Positions 17,116 to 26,033 of a stretch of DNA of 64,000 bases are shown here, in pieces. The position numbers and the translations under genes were made by a program. The notes beneath the pieces were generated by a model. The model searched no databases and had not been told where the DNA came from. It saw nothing but the letters and a program-made list of their open reading frames with translations. Source of the DNA: Symbiodinium natans (taxonomy: Eukaryota > Sar > Dinophyceae > Suessiales > Symbiodiniaceae); NCBI GenBank assembly GCA_905221605.1, contig CAJNDS010002480.1, positions 317,501 through 381,500 on the forward strand. The letters run 5' to 3'. Each line of letters starts with the position of its first letter. The stretch's first letter is position 1.

Positions 17116-17474
17116 CCTAGGATTTCCTAGGACACATTGGAGATGCAGATCTTTGGCCAAAAACTGCCATTAGGGCAGTAGCCTGCTGCTTGACATGCAC
17201 AATATGGTTTAACGTCTACCAGGACGAAATTATAGCACATTGGCTAAATCCACTAACCATAGAGAATCTTTTCACCATGATCCTCTCATCACCGAAGACT
17301 CCTTGGCCTTCTTCACCACAAACCGTGGTCTTCGCTACGCGAAAAGCTACTGACTTCTACTATCAGGGATTTCCATACCCTTAATAGTAACCACCACATT
17401 TGTCAGCACATTGGCTGTTCCAGCGCACCTGTCTCCAGAAAGAGAAAAACCATCCCTTCATCCATACCATCCAA

Positions 17475-18311
17475 TCACTTCTTTTTCCGATTGTTGGCAA
17501 TCTTGAGGTGAAGTTGCAGCAGAATATACTCCAGGTCCGAAACTGCAAGAACAGGATCCTGTACGCCCCTTTGAATTGAGGATACCAGTCCTTCTCTTTT
17601 CGCGTCCTCAATCGCTTGGCAAGATTGACCCAGCTCTGCACTCACAGCTGCCGACGCTTGCGCATCCACATCAGGAGGACGATCCTTTTCTTCAGGACCT
17701 TTCACCACCACCACTTCTCCCTTTTTGGGACTCTGACTTTTCTCCTTCTTCTTCGCCTTTCCACCGACGATTGACTTTGCGCGCATTCTCGAGGCTTTTT
17801 CCCCTGCAGAAACCGCCGCATTGGATGATGATCCACTCTTCTCAATGGTCGCCGGCATTTTCTTCGGCTTTGGAACCAGGAGAGTGTAAGGATCTTCGAT
17901 AACTACAGGTTTCCTCTTCTTTTTAACCTTTTTTGCCTCCTCCTCAACGATAACCTCCGTCTCAGAAGTCTCAACCACCTCCTTTTCGGCAGGAATTTCT
18001 TTGCTGGACTCCCTTTCTAGGGACCTCTTCTTGCCCCTTTTGGGATCTTTTTCTTCTTCCAAGTTGGCTCGCTCGAACCATATCCTCAGGTCATTGACCC
18101 ATTCTTCCACCTCCTCGAGCGAAACCTCATACGACTTCACTACTTCGTGAAGTTCCAGCACGGACAACATATCGTCGGTCCACGAAACCCATTCTCTATC
18201 CATCTGGTCAGCGTCTCCCTTGAACTTCAGGAGTTTGAACAGTGGGTCCGCCTCTGCTCGAGCCAAGTCTGGTTTGCCATTCGACAGAATTGAAATCGCT
18301 CGAAGACACAC
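17475..18311 (-). CDS. ORF4 of LTR element, basic/acidic protein
   Basis: About 278 residues. The frame opens inside the end of ORF3 and is shifted -1 from it; the nominal first codon is GTG, so a frameshift or re-initiation is more likely than a free start. It contains an acidic helical part (LELHEVVKSYEVSLEEVEEW) and Lys-rich stretches (KKVKKKRKPVVIED, KAKKKEKSQSPKK) that could bind nucleic acid. No known domain recognised. Ends before the 360-bp 3' non-coding stretch that precedes the LTR. Confidence 0.6.
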   Translation of the reverse strand: MCLRAISILSNGKPDLARAEADPLFKLLKFKGDADQMDREWVSWTDDMLSVLELHEVVKSYEVSLEEVEEWVNDLRIWFERANLEEEKDPKRGKKRSLERESSKEIPAEKEVVETSETEVIVEEEAKKVKKKRKPVVIEDPYTLLVPKPKKMPATIEKSGSSSNAAVSAGEKASRMRAKSIVGGKAKKKEKSQSPKKGEVVVVKGPEEKDRPPDVDAQASAAVSAELGQSCQAIEDAKREGLVSSIQRGVQDPVLAVSDLEYILLQLHLKIANNRKKK

Positions 18312-21004
18312 CTGTCACCATAACGACACTTCCCAGACCGAGCAAACTGGATGCACCTCACACCAGTTGCATCATGCGAGAACGCACAATCCTTTCCAGC
18401 GAAACAGTCTCTCCCTGCCACATAGTATTTGCACCAATACGAATGTAGCACCACATCATCTTCTGAATGGATGAATTTGCAGTCTTCACCAAATTTGCAG
18501 CGATCTTTCCCCTTGCTGAACCAATAGCAGAAGCCTTTCTTCCTCTTCTCCAAGCGCTCTGCCTCGAACCGGTCCATAGGGCGATTCTGCTCTACATGAA
18601 CATTGCCATGTGCCTGAGAACTGCTCCCTTCACCCCAGGTGCTATCAGTATTTGATGCTTGGAGTACAGCTGGAAAACCTGGCCTTGGTCCTACCACCTT
18701 CATGATTGGTTTTCCGCCAGCTCCTGAGCCACGCTGAGACGATCCAAAAACATTGAACTTCTTCATGAGGGCTTTCCTAGTGCCGATCTTCTGCACCCTT
18801 TTGATTGGACGCTTCATTGTTCCAACCTTGCATCCAGATACGTTCAAACGACACAACCTCCTATACCCAGCTCTATACCCCTTTTTCCAAAGAGCCATAA
18901 GAATTTTAGAGGCAGTAACATTCTCCACCTCTACCTTTTCCAACGATCCCTCACTTCCCGGAACAGACCCCTCCAGCCCATCCATATCTGAAGACCTTTC
19001 CATCTTTTTTGACACCACTTCGTCGAGGTAGTCTTCAGAGATCCAGGGTAAGTTCCTCTTAGAGGAAGGATTGTCACCATTGTTTGGTCCTTCACCAGGA
19101 TAACCTTTTGTGCTGTCAAAGATCTTCCCAGTAGTGCGGTCCTGCGTAGAGAAGTTGGAAGCAACACGAGAGTACACTGACCACAAGAAAATCCTTGTGC
19201 CCGCCAGTCTTGACGACCCACTGGATGTCTCCTCTTCTGGAGAGACTTCTGGCGCTTTGCCATCCCTTCCAGTGTCACCAAGTGTCTCACCTCCAGCATC
19301 TTCAATGGGAATAAGGGATTCATTGTTCCCTTGATCTAGTACCGCATCTTGTTGATCGGGGATCTCCAGCACCATTCCTGTAGGATCCACTTCTTCATCA
19401 GCATCGTCGTCCATTCTTCTCCAGAGAACTTCCAATTGATCAGCGCAAGTCGCTGCCTGAAGGAACTCCATCATTTGGTCCCTCCCGTGCTGCCAGAGAA
19501 ATTCGGAATTCACCACTGTCCCTTGGCCTCCAAGTCTAAGGAATGGAGCGACCAGATTGGCTACCCTTGCCATAAGTTCCACATGAACTTCCATGCCTGG
19601 ACTGCGACTCCAATCATAGGCTATTGCCTCCATAGCAGTTCCAAACTTTCCAGTATCCCTGAATTCCTTTTCCAGGCCAGGAGAAAGCAGTGCACCCATC
19701 ACCGAAAGAGGATAATTTCCCACCACCGGCAAGCACGGATTGTCATGGAACGAATGATGCAAATCACAATAATATCCTTGATCTCTCCTTTCAAAAAGGA
19801 GTCTCCCAGTATTCAACTGGGCGTTCAGTTCATCCACTTGAACCATTTCAGCACATATTCTCTGTGCTGTGTACGCCATTGCTGGCCAGATGGAACGATC
19901 GGTCAGACCACGACGCATAACCCAATCAGTTGTTGGCGACTGAATCAGCGTCCTTGGATCATACACCAGAACTACCATCGCACCGTCACCCATTGACTGA
20001 TCAGCATCGTCCTCCAGTGCCAGGTTCTCATCCTGTTCGCTTGCACCCTCGGATGACATGCTAATAACCAAATTTCGATCCATCTTATTGGACCCTTTTT
20101 GGCAGTCTCTTTGCCCCACCGGCAACTTGCCAACTGCAACCTTCCAATAAATCCGATTCAGAAGGCCTTTAACCAGCAATTGCTGAAGGTCACTCCTCAC
20201 CGAACCACCGTCCAACTTCTTCGCATCATCACCACGGAGGTCATTGCTCCCACCTTCTCCTTCTTTTTGGTCAGTCTCCTCGCCAGAAATTTGTACTGCT
20301 CCTTCAGGCGCCGTCTCCTGTCCAGCCACTTCATGCCCAGGAAGAACTTGAGCGCTTTCAGGGACATTCACCTGTCCAGCAACACCTTGCCCAGGTAAAA
20401 CCTCATCCGTGGAGCCCACCGCCAGCGAACCAACCATAACTGAGCCATCCCTTGCTCTTTTTTGAGACTGTTCAGCTCGACGAGAAGGTTGTGGTAGCGA
20501 AAAAACTTGAGAAATCACTTCTTGGCGGGTCTCCCCCCGCGACGCTTTGTCGCGTTCTTTGCCAAGGTGAACCGATTTTTTCTGCCCATCATTGGGGCCG
20601 GAAGAACCACCCATCGGAACATTGCCACGAATCGCAGTTCTCTGTAAATCCCTTTCTTGCAAAAGGATTTCCCGCATGCGGTGCACAGCATTGGTCTCTT
20701 CCTCGCTTGAATCGCTTGAGGAAGCGGCATAAGAAACCAAAGCCTCCGCCTGATCATCATCGTCCACCACATCTGCCCACGCTCTGCTGAACCGATACGA
20801 CAACCCACCACGAGGCTTCAGTTCCAGTGGTTTTGGTTTCTCCACCACTTCCGCCGGTTGCGCTCGTCGCTGTGAGCGAGAGCGTGGCACCTGTCGCACC
20901 TGTTTTTTGTCCAGCAAGGGCCTTCCCCTTTTCACAGGGTTTGATCTTGACCGATACTTTTTTGTTGGTGGATTCACAGCGGAGACCTCTGCGCAAGCGT
21001 CCAA
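18227..21004 (-). CDS. ORF3 of LTR element, CCCH zinc-finger-tailed protein
   Basis: About 920 residues with no ATG at its open start (nominal TTG), shifted -1 from ORF2 and overlapping it by about 30 nt. The N-terminal third is low-complexity and charged. The middle has a globular-looking part (IWPAMAYTAQRICAEMVQVD; GYYCDLHHSFHDNPCLPVVG) that I cannot assign. The C-terminal 100 residues hold three tandem CCCH fingers: C-x9-C-x5-C-x3-H (FCYWFSKGKDRCKFGEDCKF), C-x8-C-x5-C-x3-H (WCKYYVAGRDCFAGKDCAFS) and a third, CIQFARSGKCRYGDRCVFER, in which the final His position is Arg. CCCH fingers usually bind single-stranded RNA. No RT or integrase motif seen. Confidence 0.75.
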   Translation of the reverse strand: MDACAEVSAVNPPTKKYRSRSNPVKRGRPLLDKKQVRQVPRSRSQRRAQPAEVVEKPKPLELKPRGGLSYRFSRAWADVVDDDDQAEALVSYAASSSDSSEEETNAVHRMREILLQERDLQRTAIRGNVPMGGSSGPNDGQKKSVHLGKERDKASRGETRQEVISQVFSLPQPSRRAEQSQKRARDGSVMVGSLAVGSTDEVLPGQGVAGQVNVPESAQVLPGHEVAGQETAPEGAVQISGEETDQKEGEGGSNDLRGDDAKKLDGGSVRSDLQQLLVKGLLNRIYWKVAVGKLPVGQRDCQKGSNKMDRNLVISMSSEGASEQDENLALEDDADQSMGDGAMVVLVYDPRTLIQSPTTDWVMRRGLTDRSIWPAMAYTAQRICAEMVQVDELNAQLNTGRLLFERRDQGYYCDLHHSFHDNPCLPVVGNYPLSVMGALLSPGLEKEFRDTGKFGTAMEAIAYDWSRSPGMEVHVELMARVANLVAPFLRLGGQGTVVNSEFLWQHGRDQMMEFLQAATCADQLEVLWRRMDDDADEEVDPTGMVLEIPDQQDAVLDQGNNESLIPIEDAGGETLGDTGRDGKAPEVSPEEETSSGSSRLAGTRIFLWSVYSRVASNFSTQDRTTGKIFDSTKGYPGEGPNNGDNPSSKRNLPWISEDYLDEVVSKKMERSSDMDGLEGSVPGSEGSLEKVEVENVTASKILMALWKKGYRAGYRRLCRLNVSGCKVGTMKRPIKRVQKIGTRKALMKKFNVFGSSQRGSGAGGKPIMKVVGPRPGFPAVLQASNTDSTWGEGSSSQAHGNVHVEQNRPMDRFEAERLEKRKKGFCYWFSKGKDRCKFGEDCKFIHSEDDVVLHSYWCKYYVAGRDCFAGKDCAFSHDATGVRCIQFARSGKCRYGDRCVFERFQFCRMANQTWLEQRRTHCSNS

Positions 21005-22326
21005 GCGTCACGGTACTTGACCTTATCAAAAAGCTCCCGATAGGCACCGGAGCCTTCAGCTTCCCGCACCTGAGTGAGGGTTCGCACCGCCGCTCTTCCA
21101 GTCCCTTTGTTCCCAGAAGATTGTTGTACCCGTACAGATGCATCAGAAGGAACTGCCTTTTCCGGTCCTCCCGGTCGATATCGGACCTCACCCACCAATT
21201 GCAGAATTTTGCACGCGGTCACCTTGTTGATCCCTTTGTCAACCAAATCTTCCACAAAGATGAACTCTTGCAAGTCCGACACATTGGTCACACCAAGGGT
21301 AATCATCACCTCACTTACATGAGGGGTATACACCCACAGGTGTTGGTTGCGAGCCATCCAATTTTCAATTGGCTCCTCTGGATTGTGAAGCTGAGTGCTA
21401 GTAGATGCAGCCACCGAATTCTTTTGTTCATCAGCCTCTTCTTCATCCAGAATACCCTTTTCACCATCTTTTTGTGACACATTGGTCATCTGCAGCGCTT
21501 TTGGTGCTGAGGAGGACGAAGATTCTGCTCCCCCACTTACCGGTGGTTGAAAAGCGTTCCTGTCGGGAATCTCCAATCCCTTTGCCCTTTGAAAGGACAC
21601 ATGGTTTGCCACATTCACCAAATGCTTCAACTGGGCCAGCCGGTCCTCAGACATCTCTTCGTGAGAATACTTGCAGCCAAATCGCACACGACATCTCCCT
21701 TTGAGATAGTAGTCGAAACAGCAATGGTGGAACCCCGCGTCCCTTAGTGCCCTCCTGGAAGCATTGTCCCAAGATTTGCCAGGCTCCCAGGTCCCTTCCA
21801 ATGCCATGTCATCGTCGTGGAGATACCTGCATGCAGTCCCATATTTACAACCACTTTGATTGTAATACAGACACAGCCGTTTCTTCGTTTCACCCAGCGC
21901 AGGCTCACCTTTTGATGTCCCTTTGCCATAATTGTACTGGGCACGGAAGGCTGAATCCTCCCGCTCCTGCTGCGCCTCATCCACTGTACCTTCATCAGTT
22001 GGAGGGCCACCGATGTCCCCATCCTCGTCACCAGTTTTTTGGCTGTTCTTTGGCTCAGTTGGCTCTCCTTCAGGCCACCCTTCACCGTAGCGACGATGTT
22101 CATAGGAACACCCATCTCCATTTCGACACCTCCCTTGATTGAAGAACTTGCACAGCTTGCTGTATCCAGGTGACACAGTCTTCGGAGTCGTGTGAGCCTT
22201 TTTGTACTGATCGGGATCCATATAGGCTTCTATTGGCCTGTTTTCCCTCTTACTCATCTCCTCGACTGCACCATCAAGCTCTTGCAGAAATCGAATCGCT
22301 TGGTGTCCAACCACAGCTCGTTCCAA
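20974..22326 (-). CDS. ORF2 of LTR element, triple CCCH zinc-finger protein
   Basis: About 425-450 residues. The only credible ATG (22255-22257, MSKREN) overlaps the ORF1 stop as ATGA; the longer frame starts at a TTG. Three CCCH fingers: residues about 59-77 (CKFFNQGRCRNGDGCSYEH), 152-170 (CLYYNQSGCKYGTACRYLH) and 203-222 (CFDYYLKGRCRVRFGCKYSH). A probable RNA-binding product. The C-terminal part has a short helix-rich segment (WVYTPHVSEVMITLGVTNVS) of unknown role. Confidence 0.8.
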   Translation of the reverse strand: MERAVVGHQAIRFLQELDGAVEEMSKRENRPIEAYMDPDQYKKAHTTPKTVSPGYSKLCKFFNQGRCRNGDGCSYEHRRYGEGWPEGEPTEPKNSQKTGDEDGDIGGPPTDEGTVDEAQQEREDSAFRAQYNYGKGTSKGEPALGETKKRLCLYYNQSGCKYGTACRYLHDDDMALEGTWEPGKSWDNASRRALRDAGFHHCCFDYYLKGRCRVRFGCKYSHEEMSEDRLAQLKHLVNVANHVSFQRAKGLEIPDRNAFQPPVSGGAESSSSSAPKALQMTNVSQKDGEKGILDEEEADEQKNSVAASTSTQLHNPEEPIENWMARNQHLWVYTPHVSEVMITLGVTNVSDLQEFIFVEDLVDKGINKVTACKILQLVGEVRYRPGGPEKAVPSDASVRVQQSSGNKGTGRAAVRTLTQVREAEGSGAYRELFDKVKYRDAWTLAQRSPL

Positions 22327-25061
22327 AGCTCATCTTTCCCTTTGCTCAGCAACATTGCCACCGCTTCACCCACGACTGGTCCACTAAATCTTCTTTTCTT
22401 GCGTGCCAGTTCGTAGAGCGCGTCGTGGTACTGCTTCCGGGAAAAAGTGGTTGTTTCTTCCACACCGACACGTTCTTTCTCCTCAGGCTTCCAATCATCA
22501 CTTAGCAAGATGTTGTATGCGCTCCGAGCCTCATTATTCAGGAATGCATGATCTGCAATACACTCCACAATCACGTCCATTGAACGACTCAGCAACATCC
22601 CAGTAATTTTGCCCACATAGTCATTATCAATTGTTTCATCTTCCAGGAGATTTCGACAGATCTTCTCTCCATAGAGCTGTTTCTGCTCAGCCTCCTCTTG
22701 TTCCTTCGAGGATGCTTTTGACTCGGCAAACCACTCACGAGACTGCTGTTCCTCCGACTTCCAGTCCCATTGACCATCGGAACCTTTGTACCATTGACCA
22801 GTCTGCCATGAGCCTGTCCACCATGTACCCCAGCCGCTGTCCTTCCATTTGCGCAGCTTTGAAGAGGAATCCTCCTCGTCCTCTTCCAAAACCAGAAAGG
22901 TGTCCAAGATTATGGTACCATCATCTTCCACTCGTTTCACTGTTCCATTGACAGTATCACCAAATTGGAACTGATGTACATTGTTCCCTTCTGCAGGAAC
23001 CAATACATTTATATCACCATAGTCCAAAAAGGCTCCATACCCATTGATGCAGCGCACTAGACCAATGATCTTATCTCCCTCTTGATAGCAATGTGTCCCA
23101 GGTGATTCCAAGGCTCCCGCTCGGGGCACTTTCTTTGCATGCTCTTCAGAAACCATCTCTGTATCATCGGCTCCTGGCGCATCTTTTGTCTTCACCTTTG
23201 GGTCACACTGCTCGTCCTGTTCCACGAGTCCCACAAGCTCATCTTTTTTGTGCTCCTGGATTTCAGGACCTCCCTTTTTCCCTGCCAAAGGCTTTGCCTC
23301 ATCTGCTTCAGTTCGCTCGGTGTCGACTTCCGGTGAACTTCCAGACGGCAACGCTTCTCCCTTCATGGGAGTGGACCCATCATTGGTGTCCTTTGTCACA
23401 CCTTCTGCAGCAGGCAAATTTTCTTCCGCTGCAGGGCGATTGAGTTGATCATCCACGGCAGGCACACTTTCTTCCACCGCAGGCTCCTTTGGTTCCATGG
23501 TTTCCAAAGGAGAATTGCCACCATCATTGACCACAGCTGCCTCATTGGCTCCGGTGTAGCCCTTGTCATTTCGTTCCTCGCGGCTAACTTCAGGTTGCAC
23601 CAGTGCGTCCACCTGTGAACCTCCATCATCAGCTGCTGCGGAGACCTGCGCCCCATTGTTGCAGTCGCCCGTGGAACGTAACACCATATGCACCTCAACC
23701 CGTGCCTCCTTCGCACTCCAGGTACTATCTGGCGCATCGACCCGCGCTTCATTGGCGCTCCAGGCCTCATCTTTCCGATCAACCGTGTCTCCAGCAGTTT
23801 CAGAAGTTTCCTTTTCCCTTGGAATGGCAGAATTCTCGGCACCAAACGAAGAGACCTCCTCAGTCGTAATGCACAACTTTTTCTCTTCGTCATCCAAATC
23901 TCCAGGGCCATCTTCCTGAACGACAGGCACCACATCCACCACTCGCTCTTCTGCAGCCGACACAATTCCGATCTCCACATTGGGTATTTTTTCTTCTGGA
24001 CCCACCGATTCCACCGCTGCCACACCCTCAGAAAGCGTCTCCATTTCTTCCCGATCCAGATGTTGAGCTTCAGCGATGTCTGCTCGGTTTCCAGAAATCC
24101 CCTCTTCATCAGGAGAACCCGAGGTCGGGGCGTCACCACCACCCCTAGGACCGCTATCCCCGATAGTAGAGGGAAAATCCTTTTCACTTACACTATTTAC
24201 ACCGCTGTTCACACTTTCCATGCTACCCTGCTGTGCCCTAGAAGACTCAGTAGGTGACGGAGACGAGGTAGCACCCAGCGCTGGCTCATCTTCCACAGGG
24301 ACAATGCCCATTCCAACACCTGGCCCCTCGCTATTTCCAGCCATTCCAGTCTTCTTAGGCAACACCCATTGGGTATCTCCAGTGTCCAAGCAGTAAAGAT
24401 ACTCTCTCCCATCCTCGTGAAAATGGCGTTCCCATGTCTTCCCATCGCAGTCGATGATTGGAAGGTCAGCAGCTTGAGACGCTTTGCCTCCACCATCAGC
24501 GTATAAGTCTTCATCTGACTCTTGCTGTATTCTTGCTGCCTCCAATTCCAGGATTTCTCCTTCGCTCATCACCATAGCAACAGGAACGACTCCTTCTGCG
24601 TCCCCAACGACGAGGATACTGCTTTTTGTCGCAGCAACAGGCGCAGTTTCTTCCGCTTCACCTGTCAACAGATCACCACTTTCAGCCGCGAAACTCACTT
24701 TGTTGCGAGCTCGCTTGGAAACAGGGATAACATCCCCAACCAGTTCTGTCTGGCACCCTTGCTCCACCATCTTTGACATAGAGGAGCTTGTTGCTGGCGC
24801 TCCCGTTGATTCAGCAGATTCCGCAGCCCGAAGAAGATGCCCATGTTTGCTTAGAAGGCGCAGCAAAACTGCTTCCATCTGGTCTTCCAGTCCTTCCACC
24901 ACCGGCTTCTCTTCGCCACGCATACCACCAACATCAACCAGAGCTTCCACATTGGGAACAACTTTTTCACCCGTTGCAGACCTTTTGACACCACTTTCAC
25001 CTTGGTCGCCCACATTGGAGCTCGATGATGTCGCACCAGTCCGTAACCAGTTGGTCGCCAT
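22254..25061 (-). CDS. ORF1 of LTR element, WW and S1 domain protein
   Basis: 935 residues from ATG 25059-25061, 65 nt after the 5' LTR. A WW domain lies at about 205-236 (W210, aromatic Y221/Y223, W232, P235), an S1/OB-fold RNA-binding domain at about 660-722 (EGDKIIGLVRCINGYGAFLD), and a Trp-rich tract soon after (GWGTWWTGSWQTGQWYKGSD). The 240-650 linker is acidic and low-complexity with a short internal duplication (WSANEARVDAP / WSAKEARVEV). WW domains bind proline-rich ligands and S1 domains bind RNA (family knowledge). This combination is not that of a standard Gag or Pol protein. Confidence 0.8.
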   Translation of the reverse strand: MATNWLRTGATSSSSNVGDQGESGVKRSATGEKVVPNVEALVDVGGMRGEEKPVVEGLEDQMEAVLLRLLSKHGHLLRAAESAESTGAPATSSSMSKMVEQGCQTELVGDVIPVSKRARNKVSFAAESGDLLTGEAEETAPVAATKSSILVVGDAEGVVPVAMVMSEGEILELEAARIQQESDEDLYADGGGKASQAADLPIIDCDGKTWERHFHEDGREYLYCLDTGDTQWVLPKKTGMAGNSEGPGVGMGIVPVEDEPALGATSSPSPTESSRAQQGSMESVNSGVNSVSEKDFPSTIGDSGPRGGGDAPTSGSPDEEGISGNRADIAEAQHLDREEMETLSEGVAAVESVGPEEKIPNVEIGIVSAAEERVVDVVPVVQEDGPGDLDDEEKKLCITTEEVSSFGAENSAIPREKETSETAGDTVDRKDEAWSANEARVDAPDSTWSAKEARVEVHMVLRSTGDCNNGAQVSAAADDGGSQVDALVQPEVSREERNDKGYTGANEAAVVNDGGNSPLETMEPKEPAVEESVPAVDDQLNRPAAEENLPAAEGVTKDTNDGSTPMKGEALPSGSSPEVDTERTEADEAKPLAGKKGGPEIQEHKKDELVGLVEQDEQCDPKVKTKDAPGADDTEMVSEEHAKKVPRAGALESPGTHCYQEGDKIIGLVRCINGYGAFLDYGDINVLVPAEGNNVHQFQFGDTVNGTVKRVEDDGTIILDTFLVLEEDEEDSSSKLRKWKDSGWGTWWTGSWQTGQWYKGSDGQWDWKSEEQQSREWFAESKASSKEQEEAEQKQLYGEKICRNLLEDETIDNDYVGKITGMLLSRSMDVIVECIADHAFLNNEARSAYNILLSDDWKPEEKERVGVEETTTFSRKQYHDALYELARKKRRFSGPVVGEAVAMLLSKGKDELWNELWLDTKRFDFCKSLMVQSRR

Positions 25062-25114
25062 GGCTTCAAACTTCCACCCTAAAGCCGAAACACAAACCGC
25101 AGGGAACCTAATTT

Positions 25115-25126
25115 GGGCTCATAACC
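25115..25126 (-). promoter_or_regulatory. primer-binding site, half initiator tRNA-Met
   Basis: The element-sense sequence GGTTATGAGCCC directly follows the 5' LTR. Its complement GGGCTCATAACC is the initiator tRNA-Met anticodon arm with CAU in the loop. Copia primes from an internally cleaved initiator tRNA of this kind (established knowledge). Confidence 0.85.
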
Positions 25127-25348
25127 TACGGGGGGAAACCGAAGGGGGACGAGAAACCAGAAAGTCAACCCCAACAGAAACCCTTAATTTCCCTGGATCA
25201 ACCACACAACAAACCCAAACCACAGGGCACTCACCTTTTACTACCAGGCACATGGCCCAGTCTTGAGCCATAAAAATGATTTCCGGGTTTATTAACCCTT
25301 TCAACTTCCAACACTAACTCTTTTTACAATACCAGTTGCAGCTCCGCA
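25127..25348 (-). repeat. 5' LTR
   Basis: 222 bp identical to 16884-17105. Its outer end meets TAGGGTTTAGGG. Small ORFs starting MKGLINPEIIF in both LTRs are LTR sequence and not separate genes. Confidence 0.93.
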
Positions 25349-25435
25349 TAGGGTTTAGGGTTTAGGGTTTAGGGTTTAGGGTTTGGGGTTTGGGGTTTGG
25401 GGTTTGGGGTTTGGGGTTTAGGGTAAGTCCAGTTC
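25349..25435 (+). repeat. TTTAGGG/GGGGTTT array, right side of the LTR-element target
   Basis: Continues the array seen at 16858-16883 with a 5-bp phase offset caused by the target duplication. Confidence 0.9.
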
Positions 25436-25484
25436 CTACACCCTAAATTCTCCTAAACCCTAAACCCTAAATCCCTCGACCCCA

Positions 25485-25735
25485 CCACCCTACTCCAACG
25501 TGAGACGGCAACAGCTTGGGGGGAGGTTCCTGGTGTGGGGATTGGGGTGCAAAGTTTGGGGTTTAGGGTTTAGGGTTTAGGGTTTAGGGTTTAGGGTTTC
25601 GAGTTTCGGGTTTAGGGTTTAGGGTTTCGGGTTTAGGGCTTAGGGCTTAGGGCCCGAAGTCCCTGAATTGAACTGTTTGGGGGCCGGGAGTGTTGGACGT
25701 CTTTCTGCCACTGAGCGCTGTGAAGCCCCTCCAAA
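25485..25735 (-). CDS. two candidate exons separated by a TTTAGGG block
   Basis: The minus strand reads LEGLHSAQWQKDVQHSRPPN then SSIQ at 25660-25735, and NFAPQSPHQEPPPKLLPSHV then GVGWW at 25485-25557. The intervening 25558-25655 is TTTAGGG plus variants. Both islands are on the same strand as the exons flanking the LTR element. Unknown family. Confidence 0.33.
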
Positions 25736-25920
25736 ACCCTTAACCCTAAGCCCTTACCCCGAACCCTTAGGACTTTTTTTTTTTTTTGGGGGGGGGGGGG
25801 GGGAGCTCCCTAAACCCTAAACCGTTAGGGGGTTTTAGAATTGTTGGGCACTGTTTAGTGGGTAGGTTCGAGTACTTGAGCTCCAGGGTTTGATTGATGT
25901 TTAGCTTCTCGGGTTTTAGG

Positions 25921-26025
25921 TTGGGATGTTCCGCCTTGTACTAACTGCCCGTTTTGGGGAGTCTAGTAAGGGTACTCTAATCCCTATTACGGACTGTTAG
26001 TATAGTTTAAGGGGGAACATGCCAA
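25921..26025. mobile_element. short inverted-repeat element, family A
   Basis: Begins TTGGGATGTTCCGCCTTGTA and ends AAGGGGGAACATGCCAA. Flanks GTTTTAGG (25913-25920) and GTTTTGGG (26026-26033) form an 8-bp duplication with one mismatch. Confidence 0.78.
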
Positions 26026-26033
26026 GTTTTGGG

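Larger units (their letters stand above)
16884..25348 (-). mobile_element. complete LTR retrotransposon, copia-type priming, RNA-binding ORFs, no RT seen
   Basis: Identical 222-bp direct repeats (16884-17105, 25127-25348) bound an 8.0-kb internal region read on the minus strand. Next to the 5' LTR is GGTTATGAGCCC, complementary to the anticodon arm of initiator tRNA-Met, the half-tRNA primer used by Drosophila copia. Next to the 3' LTR is the polypurine tract ACAGGGGGAG. The TTTAGGG phase on the two sides shows a 5-bp target duplication (TAGGG). Four ORFs overlap in successive -1 frames: WW+S1 protein, three-CCCH protein,CCCH-tailed protein and basic protein. I find no RT, integrase or protease motif, so the element looks nonautonomous or carries a complete gag-like/host-derived cargo. 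Identical LTRs imply recent insertion. Confidence 0.85.

Noticed and set aside
19349-19996. Plus-strand ORFs of 60-260 codons inside the LTR element
   Set aside because: They are antisense to long minus-strand ORFs containing recognisable WW, S1 and CCCH domains and have no domain of their own.
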